Below are positions 45,548 to 53,476 of a DNA stretch of 64,000 nt, in pieces. A program made the translations under genes and the position numbers. Source of the stretch: JBAZZQ01 sp041658725 (GTDB lineage: Bacteria > Planctomycetota > Phycisphaerae > JAAYCJ01). A model generated the notes under the pieces. That model made no database searches, was not told the DNA's origin, and worked only from the letters and a program-made list of their open reading frames with translations. Location of the stretch: contig JBAZZQ010000013.1 in the NCBI GenBank assembly GCA_041658725.1, positions 12,470 through 76,469 of the forward strand, in the 5' to 3' direction. The number at the start of each line of letters is the position of its first letter. Position 1 is the stretch's first letter.

Positions 45548-46669
45548 ATGTTGGGTTTGAAAAGACGTATCGTATGGGTTTTGGTGGTGGTATTTTTGAC
45601 GGCCTCCGTTTATCCCCTTCTCGCAGACGATGAAGGCAAGGGTAAGAAGCGACGAAAAGACATCATCGATCTGGTGTATGTTGAAAAACCTGTGGTGGGA
45701 CTGCCCCACGGCTTAAAGGCGATCGCCTTTATTCCGTTTTCCCAGGTCGTCGAAGACAAGGAAGGCATTTTTTCCGCCCGCGAAAAAAAAATGGGTGACG
45801 AACTAACGTCCGCCATTGCCCAGCGAATGCAGGAATGTTCCCGGCAGTTTGATATTCCTTTAAATATCGTCGATCGGGAATCGGTCGCGGCGATTATGAA
45901 GGAAAAGGACCTCGCCGACGCCGGCCTGGCACAGGAAAGCAAAGCCCTCCAACTCGGAAAACTGGCCCACGCCGAGGCTATCTGCTTCGGAAGAATGACC
46001 ATCGACGTCCACAAAGTCGAAGGGACGTCCTCGACCTTTCGACCCGTTCCGGGTCGGCATGGAATCCGACTCGATCAGGAAGAAGTCCGAAGCATCCGGC
46101 GAACCATTACTGTTTCCGCCACCGTAAAACTCGTCGCCACCGCCACAGGAAAAAGCATCCTGACCTTCAACAAAAGAGCCTCCGATACCGTCGAACGCAA
46201 ACCCGGCTTAATTATGGGTGAAGATGCCCAGGAAATTCAGCTTCGCCCCGAAGATGAAGTAATCGAACGGTTGTTTAATCAACTCGTCGATGAATTTGTC
46301 GGCCAGCTGCTTCCCCACGAAATTCGTCTCGAAGTCAAAGTCGTGGAACCCAAAAATAAACTTTCGAAAATGGCTCTGAAGTTTATGAAAACCGGCGATT
46401 ACGAAAAAGCAATTGAGCTTTTCCAGGAAGGATTGGCATCTAAACCCGACGATCATGCCGCCCTTTATGATCTTGGATTGGCTTATGAAATCACAGGCAA
46501 CCTCAAGAACGCCCTTAAAAGCTATGAGCAGGCCTATAGATTTAAGGATAAAGATTATTATTTAGACGCCGCTCAAAGGGCCAGGCAAAAAATGAACGTC
46601 GCCAAGGCGGAATCGGAATCTTCACCGACAAGCACCCAACCTGCCGATAATGAAAGTGATAACGAATAA
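45548..46669 (+). CDS. exported CsgG-like protein with TPR domain
   Basis: 373 residues. A signal peptide (IVWVLVVVFLTASVYPLLA) has no lipobox Cys. The middle ~220 residues look like a CsgG/TolB-N-type fold: KAIAFIPFSQVVED, FDIPLNIVDRESVAAIM (typical of CsgG-like proteins), HAEAICFGRMTI and VKLVATATGKSIL. A TPR pair (DYEKAIELFQEGLASKPDDH and AYEITGNLKNALKSYEQ) ends the protein. Related lipoproteins form secretion pores for curli; this one lacks the lipid anchor, so it may be a periplasmic adaptor. It starts a same-strand group of envelope proteins to 48607. Confidence 0.8.
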   Translation: MLGLKRRIVWVLVVVFLTASVYPLLADDEGKGKKRRKDIIDLVYVEKPVVGLPHGLKAIAFIPFSQVVEDKEGIFSAREKKMGDELTSAIAQRMQECSRQFDIPLNIVDRESVAAIMKEKDLADAGLAQESKALQLGKLAHAEAICFGRMTIDVHKVEGTSSTFRPVPGRHGIRLDQEEVRSIRRTITVSATVKLVATATGKSILTFNKRASDTVERKPGLIMGEDAQEIQLRPEDEVIERLFNQLVDEFVGQLLPHEIRLEVKVVEPKNKLSKMALKFMKTGDYEKAIELFQEGLASKPDDHAALYDLGLAYEITGNLKNALKSYEQAYRFKDKDYYLDAAQRARQKMNVAKAESESSPTSTQPADNESDNE

Positions 46670-46678
46670 TCGCACATC

Positions 46679-46707
46679 TTTACCCAAATGAAAAAGTAAG
46701 GTATAAT
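46679..46707 (+). promoter_or_regulatory. promoter for the LPP20-like gene
   Basis: TTTACC (46679-46684), 17 bases, consensus TATAAT (46702-46707). It begins just after the stop of the CsgG-like gene and precedes ATG 46742 by about 35 bases. Confidence 0.45.
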
Positions 46708-46741
46708 TCACCTTTATGTTTTTAGCGAAGGAGTTCTAACA

Positions 46742-48046
46742 ATGAAACGGTTGATATGGGTTGTGGCGGCAGGAATGATTTTACCCTCCCTGGTTTCGGC
46801 CAGCCAGGTCAGCGATGCCCAGAACAAATTGCTGGCCAAACGTGCCGCGGAAGCCGACTGCTATCGGAAGTTGGCCGAAAGGATCATGGGGTTGCGAATC
46901 AATTCGCAAACCCTGGTTCGAGATTTCGTCGCGGAGTCCGATTCCATTCAAACCGACTTGAACACGTTCATCAAAGGCGTGCGACTTGGCCCGCCGCGTT
47001 ATTATAGCGACGGAACGTGCGAAGTTACCGGCGAAATAACGTACAAGAAAGTTATCGCCACCATCAGCGAGATTCACTCTCGACATTATGTTGACGATCA
47101 TATCAAGGCAAGCGATTTTACGGATATGGCCACGCGCACGGAAATTTCCGTGATCAAGGCCACGGGATCTGGCGTTCCTCGCCCCGACGCTCCTCTGGAT
47201 CAACCCGATGGAACCGTCACGCAGTCCGCCGTCGAAGATTTGCCCACCCCGCATGTCCCTGGTTACTGGGCGAAACATGTTAGTCCCCGAGGAAGGCTTA
47301 TGGCGGTCCGGGCGGCCACCCTCGACGCCTATCGCCGACTCGGCGAACAGCTCCGAGGCTTTAGGATCAGCTCACAAACATCGGTAAGAGATTTTGTGGC
47401 CGAATCCGATGAAATCAGGACCGAACTCGACGTGGTCCTCCGCGGAGCACATGAAGTCTGCACCTATTTCCACAGTGATGAGCCCATCGTCGAAGTTACC
47501 GTGGAAATTCCCTGGCAGAAAGTGATTGCCACCATTCGCAACTCCTATACCACGCACATCAAAAATAATCATGTCAAAGAAAGTGTTTTCAACGAGCTAT
47601 CCACCCGCGTCGAGAAGAAATATTTCCGGGCTACGGGAATGGGAATTCCACCGGAGCGATATTTGATCTCCTCCGGGCAGGATAAGACCTCTACCCCCGA
47701 GTGGATGCGAAAACCGCTCAGCGCGGAAGGAGAAGCGGCGATTGACAATAAAGGCAATAATCTCGCCCAGGCGAAATTAATGGCCGCCCGGGCCGCGGAA
47801 CTTGACGCCAAGGCAAAACTCGCCCGGATTATCGGTGGGCTGAGACTGGACGGCGACAGCACAATCGGTAGTTTTATCGTCAAGCACGATCAGATCAAAG
47901 CCGAGCTGGACGCGGTGGTGGATGGAGCCTATCAAAAAGGCAAACCCGAATATATGGAAAATACGGTCCGGGTAACAGTTGAACTCCCCGCCGTACGGGT
48001 TTGGAAAGTTATTTGTGACGAAATGAACGTGAAACAGGAACAATAA
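46742..48046 (+). CDS. exported protein with three LPP20-like domains
   Basis: 434 residues with a signal peptide (RLIWVVAAGMILPSLVSA). Three related blocks of ~100-120 residues follow, each with the pattern RAAxxDxYRxLxExxxGxRI, a SVRDFVAESD-like segment and a two-strand hairpin. The first contains KRAAEADCYRKLAERI; the second RAATLDAYRRLGEQLRGFRI; the third RAAELDAKAKLARIIGGLRL. This is the LPP20/FlgT-N-like domain of outer-membrane lipoproteins, here repeated three times. GGAG precedes the ATG. A promoter is visible at 46679-46707. It probably sits in the periplasm or at the outer membrane. Confidence 0.82.
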   Translation: MKRLIWVVAAGMILPSLVSASQVSDAQNKLLAKRAAEADCYRKLAERIMGLRINSQTLVRDFVAESDSIQTDLNTFIKGVRLGPPRYYSDGTCEVTGEITYKKVIATISEIHSRHYVDDHIKASDFTDMATRTEISVIKATGSGVPRPDAPLDQPDGTVTQSAVEDLPTPHVPGYWAKHVSPRGRLMAVRAATLDAYRRLGEQLRGFRISSQTSVRDFVAESDEIRTELDVVLRGAHEVCTYFHSDEPIVEVTVEIPWQKVIATIRNSYTTHIKNNHVKESVFNELSTRVEKKYFRATGMGIPPERYLISSGQDKTSTPEWMRKPLSAEGEAAIDNKGNNLAQAKLMAARAAELDAKAKLARIIGGLRLDGDSTIGSFIVKHDQIKAELDAVVDGAYQKGKPEYMENTVRVTVELPAVRVWKVICDEMNVKQEQ

Positions 48047-48068
48047 TTTTTTTTGGGAGGAACATGTT

Positions 48069-48431
48069 ATGAGATCGTCAATGAAATTCGTTATCGCGAC
48101 AGGAGTGTTGACTGTGGTCGTGTTGTCCTCGGGGTTGATGTCCGGCTGCGGTGAAAGACGCCGCGACGTGGTCGTGGTCGATCAGCCTCGGCGTGATGTC
48201 GTCGTTGTGGAACGGCCTCGGCGCGAAGTGATTGTCGAGCGGCCTCGGCGCGAGGTGATCGTGGAACGACCCCGTCGCGAAGTGATTGTCGTACAACCCC
48301 GGCATAAAGTGATCGTGGAACGTCCTCGCCATCGAACGGTCGTGGTTGAAAAAAGCCACCGCGACAAAGTGATCGTCGTGAAAGAAAAGAACAAAAGGGA
48401 CAAACGTGACAAACATGATCGAAATGATTAA
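48069..48431 (+). CDS. lipoprotein with Arg/Val tandem repeats
   Basis: 120 residues. The lipoprotein signal ends SSGLMSGCG. The mature region is eight units of 9-10 residues of the form ERPRREVIV: alternating hydrophobic beta-strand residues and an Arg/Pro turn (RRDVVVVDQP, RRDVVVVERP, RREVIVERP and so on), ending in a Lys/Arg/Asp-rich tail. The DNA itself is repetitive. The pattern suggests a beta-solenoid or stacking strands, binding acidic polymers. GGAGG precedes the ATG. It follows the LPP20-like gene by 22 bases. No family recognised. Confidence 0.78.
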   Translation: MRSSMKFVIATGVLTVVVLSSGLMSGCGERRRDVVVVDQPRRDVVVVERPRREVIVERPRREVIVERPRREVIVVQPRHKVIVERPRHRTVVVEKSHRDKVIVVKEKNKRDKRDKHDRND

Positions 48432-48448
48432 TAAAGGAAAAGCGAACC

Positions 48449-48607
48449 ATGAAAAAAATGTTTAAATATCTGCTGACGATTTCGATGGTATTGGTCCTCA
48501 CCGGAGCCTTAAGCGCCATCGCCGGCTGTGAAAAACGCGAGTATCACCGGCACGAGGAAAAAACGCAAAAAGACGTCGTCATCGACGAAGGCCCGGTGGT
48601 GGAATAA
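48449..48607 (+). CDS. very small lipoprotein
   Basis: 52 residues, starting MKKMFKYLLTISMVLVL, with a lipobox (SAIAGC) and an acidic, basic mature end finishing DEGPVVE. AAAGGA lies upstream of the ATG. It lies 17 bases after the Arg/Val repeat lipoprotein, so the two likely share a transcript. No function is known. Confidence 0.75.
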   Translation: MKKMFKYLLTISMVLVLTGALSAIAGCEKREYHRHEEKTQKDVVIDEGPVVE

Positions 48608-48913
48608 TTTTCGAGTGGCATGGCCTCGTTCTTACGAGGCCGTGCCTTTCTTAATGACGCCGAACATGGCCACGTAAGAACGAGGCTATGCTATCCGGTT
48701 GTCATTAACGGACACACTCAAAAAAATTTCCAAAAATCCACCCGAAAAATTTGACAAACCCCATTTTATGTGTCATCCTTAACTATAGGGCAGCCGTCTG
48801 CTTCGCTCTTTAAATAATTCGTCTTTTCGGGGAGCCTTGGCGGTTTAATAAAATCTCTTTTTCGGGAACCAGAATTGCACCATTTTTGCACTATTTTCAG
48901 AATAGTGCCTGTT
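48608..48913. other. 306-base spacer with palindromes
   Basis: The first 85 bases hold the palindrome at 48617-48690. The rest is AT-rich between the tiny lipoprotein gene and the convergent end of the radical SAM gene. A frame at 48766-49014 overlaps the radical SAM gene and is not accepted. Confidence 0.5.
48617..48690. repeat. GTGGCATGG-type nested palindrome
   Basis: CATGGCCTCGTTCTTACG (48619-48636) pairs with CGTAAGAACGAGGCTATG (48673-48690) at 17 of 18 positions. The left arm also forms its own hairpin (48617-48629 with 48634-48646). The GTGGCATGG start matches that of the element at 7003, suggesting one repeat class. It begins ten bases after a stop codon. Confidence 0.8.
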
Positions 48914-49945
48914 TCACCACACCGGTGCCTTTTCCGGTACTTTTCCCCGATCGAAAAAGTAGGTCGGCAGGCTTCGGAACAGGCCGTAGGGATTGTATAA
49001 ACTTTCCAATTCACCGCGGCAGTTATACCAGCATACTTTGCATTTATTCACTTTCGCCTCTGTCCGCATGCGCCGGTACAACTCAAGAATATTATCGCGG
49101 TAAAGATTGCCCACCGGCACGCTACGCCGTTCCACGCAGATCGACACATTGCCGATGCTGTCGATATTATAAAACGCCCGCCCCGCCATGCACCCTTCGA
49201 CCCCGCCGTTCAGAGCGTTGTTGAAGTTGCCCAAAAAATAGGGGTTGCTCAGCATGTTCGGATATTTCCGGCGAAGTTCCAGCAGATATTCCGAGGCTTG
49301 CGGATCACGGCAAAGGAATTTTTCATCCCCGGTTTTCAGCCGGCAATATGGCTGAACCATAAAATAGGCTCCAAACTGCTTGGCCAGCTTGATCAGGTCT
49401 TCGATTTGATTGAGATTATCATGCATCAGCACGGCCATCAGGTTCACTCGCTGCCAGGGGTAGCGTCTGCCTTTCGCCAAATATTCCAACGCCGCAACCG
49501 CCCGGTCAAACGCGCCTTTTACCCCTCGCCGCCGGTCGTGCTGCTCGGAATTGGCGTAATCTATGCTGATGGAAATTCCCCAAAGTCCCGCCCAATACAA
49601 ATCCCTGGCCAGGTCCGGGGTCATCAGATATCCGTTGGTCGTGATGAAAGGCAAATGATACCGCGAGACCTCCCGGGCAATTTGAACGATATCGTTTCGC
49701 ACAAGGGGTTCCCCCCCGGCTAGTGAGATAAAAATCGATCCCGCCCGGGCCAGTTGCCTGGCCCCGTAGGCAAACTGTTCGACTGTCTGCTCCGGCATTT
49801 GACCTTGAGGGTCTTTCCAATATCCGCAAAAGGCGCAGTGAAAATTGCACCGGTACGTCACCTGCCAAGCCACCCACATCGGGTACCTGCCCATGTACGT
49901 CCGGAACAACCGAGCCTTTTTTTGCGTCGAACTCAAATCTAACAT
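48914..49945 (-). CDS. radical SAM enzyme with SPASM-like C-terminus
   Basis: 343 residues. The [4Fe-4S]/SAM motif is TYRCNFHCAFCGYW (CxxxCxxC). GGEPLVRNDI binds SAM. The C-terminal third has further cysteines (EGCMAGRAFYNID, SICVER, KCKVCWYNCRGE), like SPASM or twitch auxiliary clusters. Such enzymes modify peptides, cofactors or sugars; no precursor peptide is visible nearby. The start has a weak ribosome site. A copy of the dispersed 34-base repeat lies 60 bases upstream. Confidence 0.88.
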   Translation of the reverse strand: MLDLSSTQKKARLFRTYMGRYPMWVAWQVTYRCNFHCAFCGYWKDPQGQMPEQTVEQFAYGARQLARAGSIFISLAGGEPLVRNDIVQIAREVSRYHLPFITTNGYLMTPDLARDLYWAGLWGISISIDYANSEQHDRRRGVKGAFDRAVAALEYLAKGRRYPWQRVNLMAVLMHDNLNQIEDLIKLAKQFGAYFMVQPYCRLKTGDEKFLCRDPQASEYLLELRRKYPNMLSNPYFLGNFNNALNGGVEGCMAGRAFYNIDSIGNVSICVERRSVPVGNLYRDNILELYRRMRTEAKVNKCKVCWYNCRGELESLYNPYGLFRSLPTYFFDRGKVPEKAPVW

Positions 49946-50004
49946 GAGAAAGCATTTTATAACAAATTTCTACTTCCATACCAATATCAATTTACGATAT
50001 GGTC

Positions 50005-50038
50005 GCTTCTTTAAGAGGCACGACCGTAAGGGAGTGTT
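50005..50038 (+). repeat. dispersed 34-base repeat, copy 2
   Basis: Identical at all 34 positions to 22584-22617. It lies in the spacer between the radical SAM and thpR genes, both on the minus strand. Confidence 0.9.
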
Positions 50039-50066
50039 CTTTCCACAGCCGGAAAAGACTGAGGAA

Positions 50067-50630
50067 TTATGATCTTTCCATAAATGGAACCTGCACAATG
50101 GGCATATAGACAGCCCCCGTCGGTTGCAACTGGCTGGAAAAGAGAGTAACTGTATCGACCTCCTGAATACCAGCGGTGAAATTTTTATTTTCGTCGAGGA
50201 CCCGACGATAGGCCTTGGTGTCGATGCGATCCTTGACCCGGCCGAGAGTCAGGTGGGGGGTGAAATGGCGATCTTCCGGGGGAAATCCGAGTAGAGTACA
50301 ATTTTGTTCGATGAGTTGCTGAAGTTTGTTTAAAGGTTCGCATAATTTGATGCCGACCCACAGCACACGCGGTTGGCCGGTGGACGGGAACGCTCCCAAT
50401 TGTTCCAAAGAAAAGCCAAAGGGTGGAATCTCGCGGGCTGCGGCTTTTAATCCCTCGATCACCTGCGGGAGGGCCTCCTCGCCGACCTCGCCCAGAAATT
50501 TTATCGTCAGGTGCATTTGCTGCCGCGAACACCAGCCGACCTTTCCGCTTAAACCTTTAAAAAGTTGCTGGGCGGATTGAAGTTTATCTTTGATTTCTTC
50601 ATCCAATTCCAGTGCGATAAAACATCTCAT
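50067..50630 (-). CDS. thpR: RNA 2',3'-cyclic phosphodiesterase (ThpR/LigT)
   Basis: 187 residues. Both HxTx motifs of the 2H phosphoesterase family are present: MHLTIKFLG (about residue 43) and HFTPHLTLGRVK (about residue 128). The enzyme opens 2',3'-cyclic phosphate ends of RNA and can ligate tRNA halves in vitro. The N-terminus MRCFIALELDEEI is typical. It starts three bases after the FGGY kinase stop, so the two are co-transcribed. Confidence 0.95.
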   Translation of the reverse strand: MRCFIALELDEEIKDKLQSAQQLFKGLSGKVGWCSRQQMHLTIKFLGEVGEEALPQVIEGLKAAAREIPPFGFSLEQLGAFPSTGQPRVLWVGIKLCEPLNKLQQLIEQNCTLLGFPPEDRHFTPHLTLGRVKDRIDTKAYRRVLDENKNFTAGIQEVDTVTLFSSQLQPTGAVYMPIVQVPFMERS

Positions 50631-50633
50631 ACA

Positions 50634-52133
50634 TTATAATTCCGCTAATTGGTGGATCAGGTCTTTGTTTTTGGGGTAAATCTGCCGATAAATTTGCAGA
50701 CGGTCGTTGTAGGCTTTGACCTGGTCCTCGCGGGGGGTGTACTGTTTTCCGGGTGTTGAGATTTTTTTGGCCACTTCGTCTGGTGTATCCTTCAATAACC
50801 CCGCGGCACTTGCGGCCAGGAGGGCCACTCCCCAGGCGGCGCATTCCGTGGTCTGTAAAAGTGAGATCGGCCGATCCAAAATATCGGCATAAAGCTGCAT
50901 CCAAAAATCACTCTTGGCCGCCCCGCCGATGGCTTTGTAAAACTTGACCTGCACCCCGGCCTCCTGCAATAGTTCCTGGTTTAACCGCAGTTCGTAAGCG
51001 ATTCCCTCCATGATGGCCCGGGCGATCTGGAACCGCGTGGTGTTCAAATTCAAACCCATAATCAGCGCGCTGGCCTGCGTGTCCAGGTAGGGGGTTCCCG
51101 TGGTGGTAAAGTAAGGAAGTAAAATCAGTTTTGTGGGATCCTTAGGCATTTGTGCGGTGATCAGATCGTAGGAATCCCTGCCCTGGGTTTTGGCGAGCTC
51201 CACCAAATCCATCGCGAAATTATCACGGAACCATTTTAAAGCCACCCCACCCGTGAAATTCCAGCACAGGCTGACAAAATTTCCACCGAAGGTGGGATAG
51301 CGGCAGAGATTATTTTTTATCATGGTCAACGGTTCCACGGACTGGTTCAGGAGAACACCCATGCAAACGACGGTCCCGGTGGCGAGCATGGATTCGCCGG
51401 GTTCGATTCCCGCGCCGAGAATTCCAGCCGGCTGGTCATGCAACCCCGTAGCCAGGACCGCTCCGGGGGGAAATCCCAGATCATTTTTCCCGATGGTTCC
51501 GATCGCCGATCCGGGAGCCGCCGTTTTGGCCATGATCGACATATCCATCCCCGCCAGATCGAAAATCTTTTCCGACCAGCACAACCGGTTTTGATCGAAC
51601 ATCAGCGTCCGGCTGGCCTCGGAATAATCGATCGTCGGCTCCAAGCCTAAGCGTGCGGCGACAAAATCACCGTAGCAGAGGAATTTGTATGCGCTGTTGA
51701 AAAGTTGGGGTTCCTCTTCTTTGAGATAAAGCAGCTTAAAGAGAGTATGGTAACTGTTGGCGGGATGGCCGGTGATTTTGAACATTTCGACGGGGTCGAT
51801 TTTTGTGCGAAATATCCGGCATTGCTTTTCTCCGCGGGGATCGAATCCGACAATGGAATTGGCAAGGGGATTAAAATTTCGATCCACGGGCACTGCCGCT
51901 TCGCCCAATAGGCTAAGGGCCACCGCTTTGACTTTGTCCGGGCTTTTTGCGGTGGCTTCACTGACAACATTTTTAACCGCCGCCAGCACCTCGTTTGGTG
52001 AAAGCTCCACCCATCCGGGTCTCGGGGAAATGATATTGTACTCCCGATAGCTGCTGGAGAGAATTTTTCCATCCAGGTCAAAAACCACAGCCTTGCTGCC
52101 CGTAGTGCCGATATCCAGTCCCATGATCGCCAT
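50634..52133 (-). CDS. xylB: FGGY-family carbohydrate kinase, xylulokinase-like
   Basis: 499 residues from ATG at 52133 (AGGAGA about nine bases upstream). Phosphate-binding loops of the actin-like fold are visible: IMGLDIGTTGSKAVVFDLDG (first 20 only) and ATGLHDQPAGILGAG, the C-terminal GGAAKSDFWMQLYADIL and AAWGVALLAASAAGLL. The closest subgroup by eye is xylulokinase. It phosphorylates a pentulose or similar sugar with ATP in the cytoplasm. It lies between a small membrane-protein gene and thpR, all on the minus strand. The longer frame to 52184 reads through a 28-base repeat and is rejected. Confidence 0.88.
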   Translation of the reverse strand: MAIMGLDIGTTGSKAVVFDLDGKILSSSYREYNIISPRPGWVELSPNEVLAAVKNVVSEATAKSPDKVKAVALSLLGEAAVPVDRNFNPLANSIVGFDPRGEKQCRIFRTKIDPVEMFKITGHPANSYHTLFKLLYLKEEEPQLFNSAYKFLCYGDFVAARLGLEPTIDYSEASRTLMFDQNRLCWSEKIFDLAGMDMSIMAKTAAPGSAIGTIGKNDLGFPPGAVLATGLHDQPAGILGAGIEPGESMLATGTVVCMGVLLNQSVEPLTMIKNNLCRYPTFGGNFVSLCWNFTGGVALKWFRDNFAMDLVELAKTQGRDSYDLITAQMPKDPTKLILLPYFTTTGTPYLDTQASALIMGLNLNTTRFQIARAIMEGIAYELRLNQELLQEAGVQVKFYKAIGGAAKSDFWMQLYADILDRPISLLQTTECAAWGVALLAASAAGLLKDTPDEVAKKISTPGKQYTPREDQVKAYNDRLQIYRQIYPKNKDLIHQLAEL

Positions 52134-52148
52134 AATAAATTGTCTCCT

Positions 52149-52176
52149 GTAGGGGCGGGGCTTGCTCCGCCCTCTT
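52149..52176 (-). repeat. 28-base palindromic repeat, copy 2
   Basis: Reverse complement of 37083-37110 at all 28 positions. It starts four bases after the stop of the upstream minus-strand gene and forms the same hairpin. Confidence 0.9.
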
Positions 52177-52180
52177 GTCT

Positions 52181-52447
52181 TCATTTCGTTTCCAGCAATT
52201 TGAGTAATGTTTCCGCCTCGTCGATTCCGATCTGGCCGGAATGAACCATTTCCAAAATTCGCCGCCGCTCCCGGTAGTGGTCTTCTACTCGCTCGGATTT
52301 ACTCGAACCGGGTTTAACCTCAACATCGATGATTTTGGGGTCCTGACTTTTCGTCCGGCTGGATGCAAATTGGCGCGCAAGCCAAAACGCCGATAACGCC
52401 ACTATTCCAATCACTATCACGCCGACGATGCCACATAAACGAATCAT
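52181..52447 (-). CDS. small membrane protein with SHOCT-like C-terminus
   Basis: 88 residues from ATG at 52447 (GGAGG five bases upstream). One membrane helix (LCGIVGVIVIGIVALSAFWL) precedes a charged linker and a helical tail, RRRILEMVHSGQIGIDEAET, resembling SHOCT-like/DUF2089-like short helices found at the end of many bacterial proteins. First gene of the operon with the FGGY kinase and thpR. Confidence 0.75.
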   Translation of the reverse strand: MIRLCGIVGVIVIGIVALSAFWLARQFASSRTKSQDPKIIDVEVKPGSSKSERVEDHYRERRRILEMVHSGQIGIDEAETLLKLLETK

Positions 52448-52480
52448 AAAATCCTCCGGATTGCCGGGATACATGCCCGC

Positions 52481-52535
52481 TTAACCCGCATTTTTCAGTG
52501 CGCCGTGGAACGGCGCACTGAAAAATGCGGGTTAA
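52481..52535. repeat. perfect 26-base palindrome with three-base loop
   Basis: Left arm 52481-52506 and right arm 52510-52535 are exact reverse complements around GGA. The left arm reads TTAACCCGCATTTTTCAGTG and continues CGCCGT. It lies in the divergent space between the small membrane-protein gene and dapB, so it could extrude as a cruciform, act as an operator, or be a mobile palindrome. Confidence 0.9.
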
Positions 52536-52671
52536 ATACTGGCCGTTCGTTTTCATCAGGGGCAGGAATTTCAGCTAATTTGTAAATTTCTTTATTCATT
52601 TTAACCCGATATTATAGTAAAACGTAACCGAATAAATCAAAAGATTATATTTCTCCTTAAAGGATTAAGTT

Positions 52672-53472
52672 ATGATCAACCTTGCCATCACCGGTGCCTG
52701 TGGAAGAATGGGGCAGCGAATCGCAACTCTGGCCTTACAGGACAGCGCCTTCCAAATCGTCTCTCCCCTGGAGCGCGCCGACCATCCCGATCTCGGAAAA
52801 AATTACGGCCACGTATTGCCAAACCCAAAACTCGACGTAATCCTCCGAGATACTCTCCAGGATAATCCCAGCGTCCTGATCGATTTTACCACCCCAGAAT
52901 CAACAACCCACTGGATCGATGTCTGCAAAAATTGTAATTTACCCATGATCGTCGGAACCACCGGCCTGACCGAAAAAGAACTCACGATTATTAAAACCGT
53001 CGCACAAAAAATCCCCATCGTCCAAGCCCCCAACATGTCCATCGGCATGAATCTTCTCTTCCAGCTCGTCGAACAAATGGCTAGGGTCCTCGGCCAGAAT
53101 TACGATATCGAAATCGTCGAACAGCATCATCGTTTCAAAAAAGACGCCCCAAGCGGCTCCGCCCTGGGCCTGCTCGAATCCATCGCCAAAGGCCTCAACA
53201 AGGACCCCAAACAAATCGCCGCCTTCGGCCGCGCCGGTCGCGAAGCCACGCGAAAACCCGGCGAGGTCACACTCCACGCCCTCCGACTAGGCGACACGGT
53301 AGGAGAACACGCCGTCCATTTCGGCACCCTCGGAGAAACTGTCACCCTTTCCCATTCCGCCCACAGCCGAGACACCTTCGCACAGGGCGCGCTCCGCGCC
53401 GCCGCCTGGATCGTCACAAAACCCCCAGGCCTCTATTCCATGCAAGATGTCCTCTTTGGAAAAAAGGAGTAA
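52672..53472 (+). CDS. dapB: 4-hydroxy-tetrahydrodipicolinate reductase
   Basis: 266 residues, normal length. It reduces the dipicolinate ring with NAD(P)H in the lysine and diaminopimelate pathway. Visible are GACGRMGQRIA (cofactor site), VGTTGLTEKEL and the substrate motif IVEQHHRFKKDAPSGSA, with catalytic His pair and Lys. The ribosome site is AAAGGA. The divergent spacer holds the large palindrome. The next gene starts four bases after its stop. Confidence 0.97.
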   Translation: MINLAITGACGRMGQRIATLALQDSAFQIVSPLERADHPDLGKNYGHVLPNPKLDVILRDTLQDNPSVLIDFTTPESTTHWIDVCKNCNLPMIVGTTGLTEKELTIIKTVAQKIPIVQAPNMSIGMNLLFQLVEQMARVLGQNYDIEIVEQHHRFKKDAPSGSALGLLESIAKGLNKDPKQIAAFGRAGREATRKPGEVTLHALRLGDTVGEHAVHFGTLGETVTLSHSAHSRDTFAQGALRAAAWIVTKPPGLYSMQDVLFGKKE

Positions 53473-53476
53473 ACCC

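Noticed and set aside
48160..48330. CRISPR-like regular repeat
   Set aside because: The units are contiguous, have no spacers and are in frame within a lipoprotein gene.
48091..48519. Minus-strand ORFs opposite the Arg/Val repeat lipoprotein
   Set aside because: They are open only because the plus-strand tandem repeat lacks stops in other frames. They have no ribosome site and the plus-strand gene has a clear lipoprotein signal.
48766..49014. Minus-strand ORF of 82 residues
   Set aside because: It overlaps the radical SAM gene end in another frame, with no family resemblance or ribosome site.
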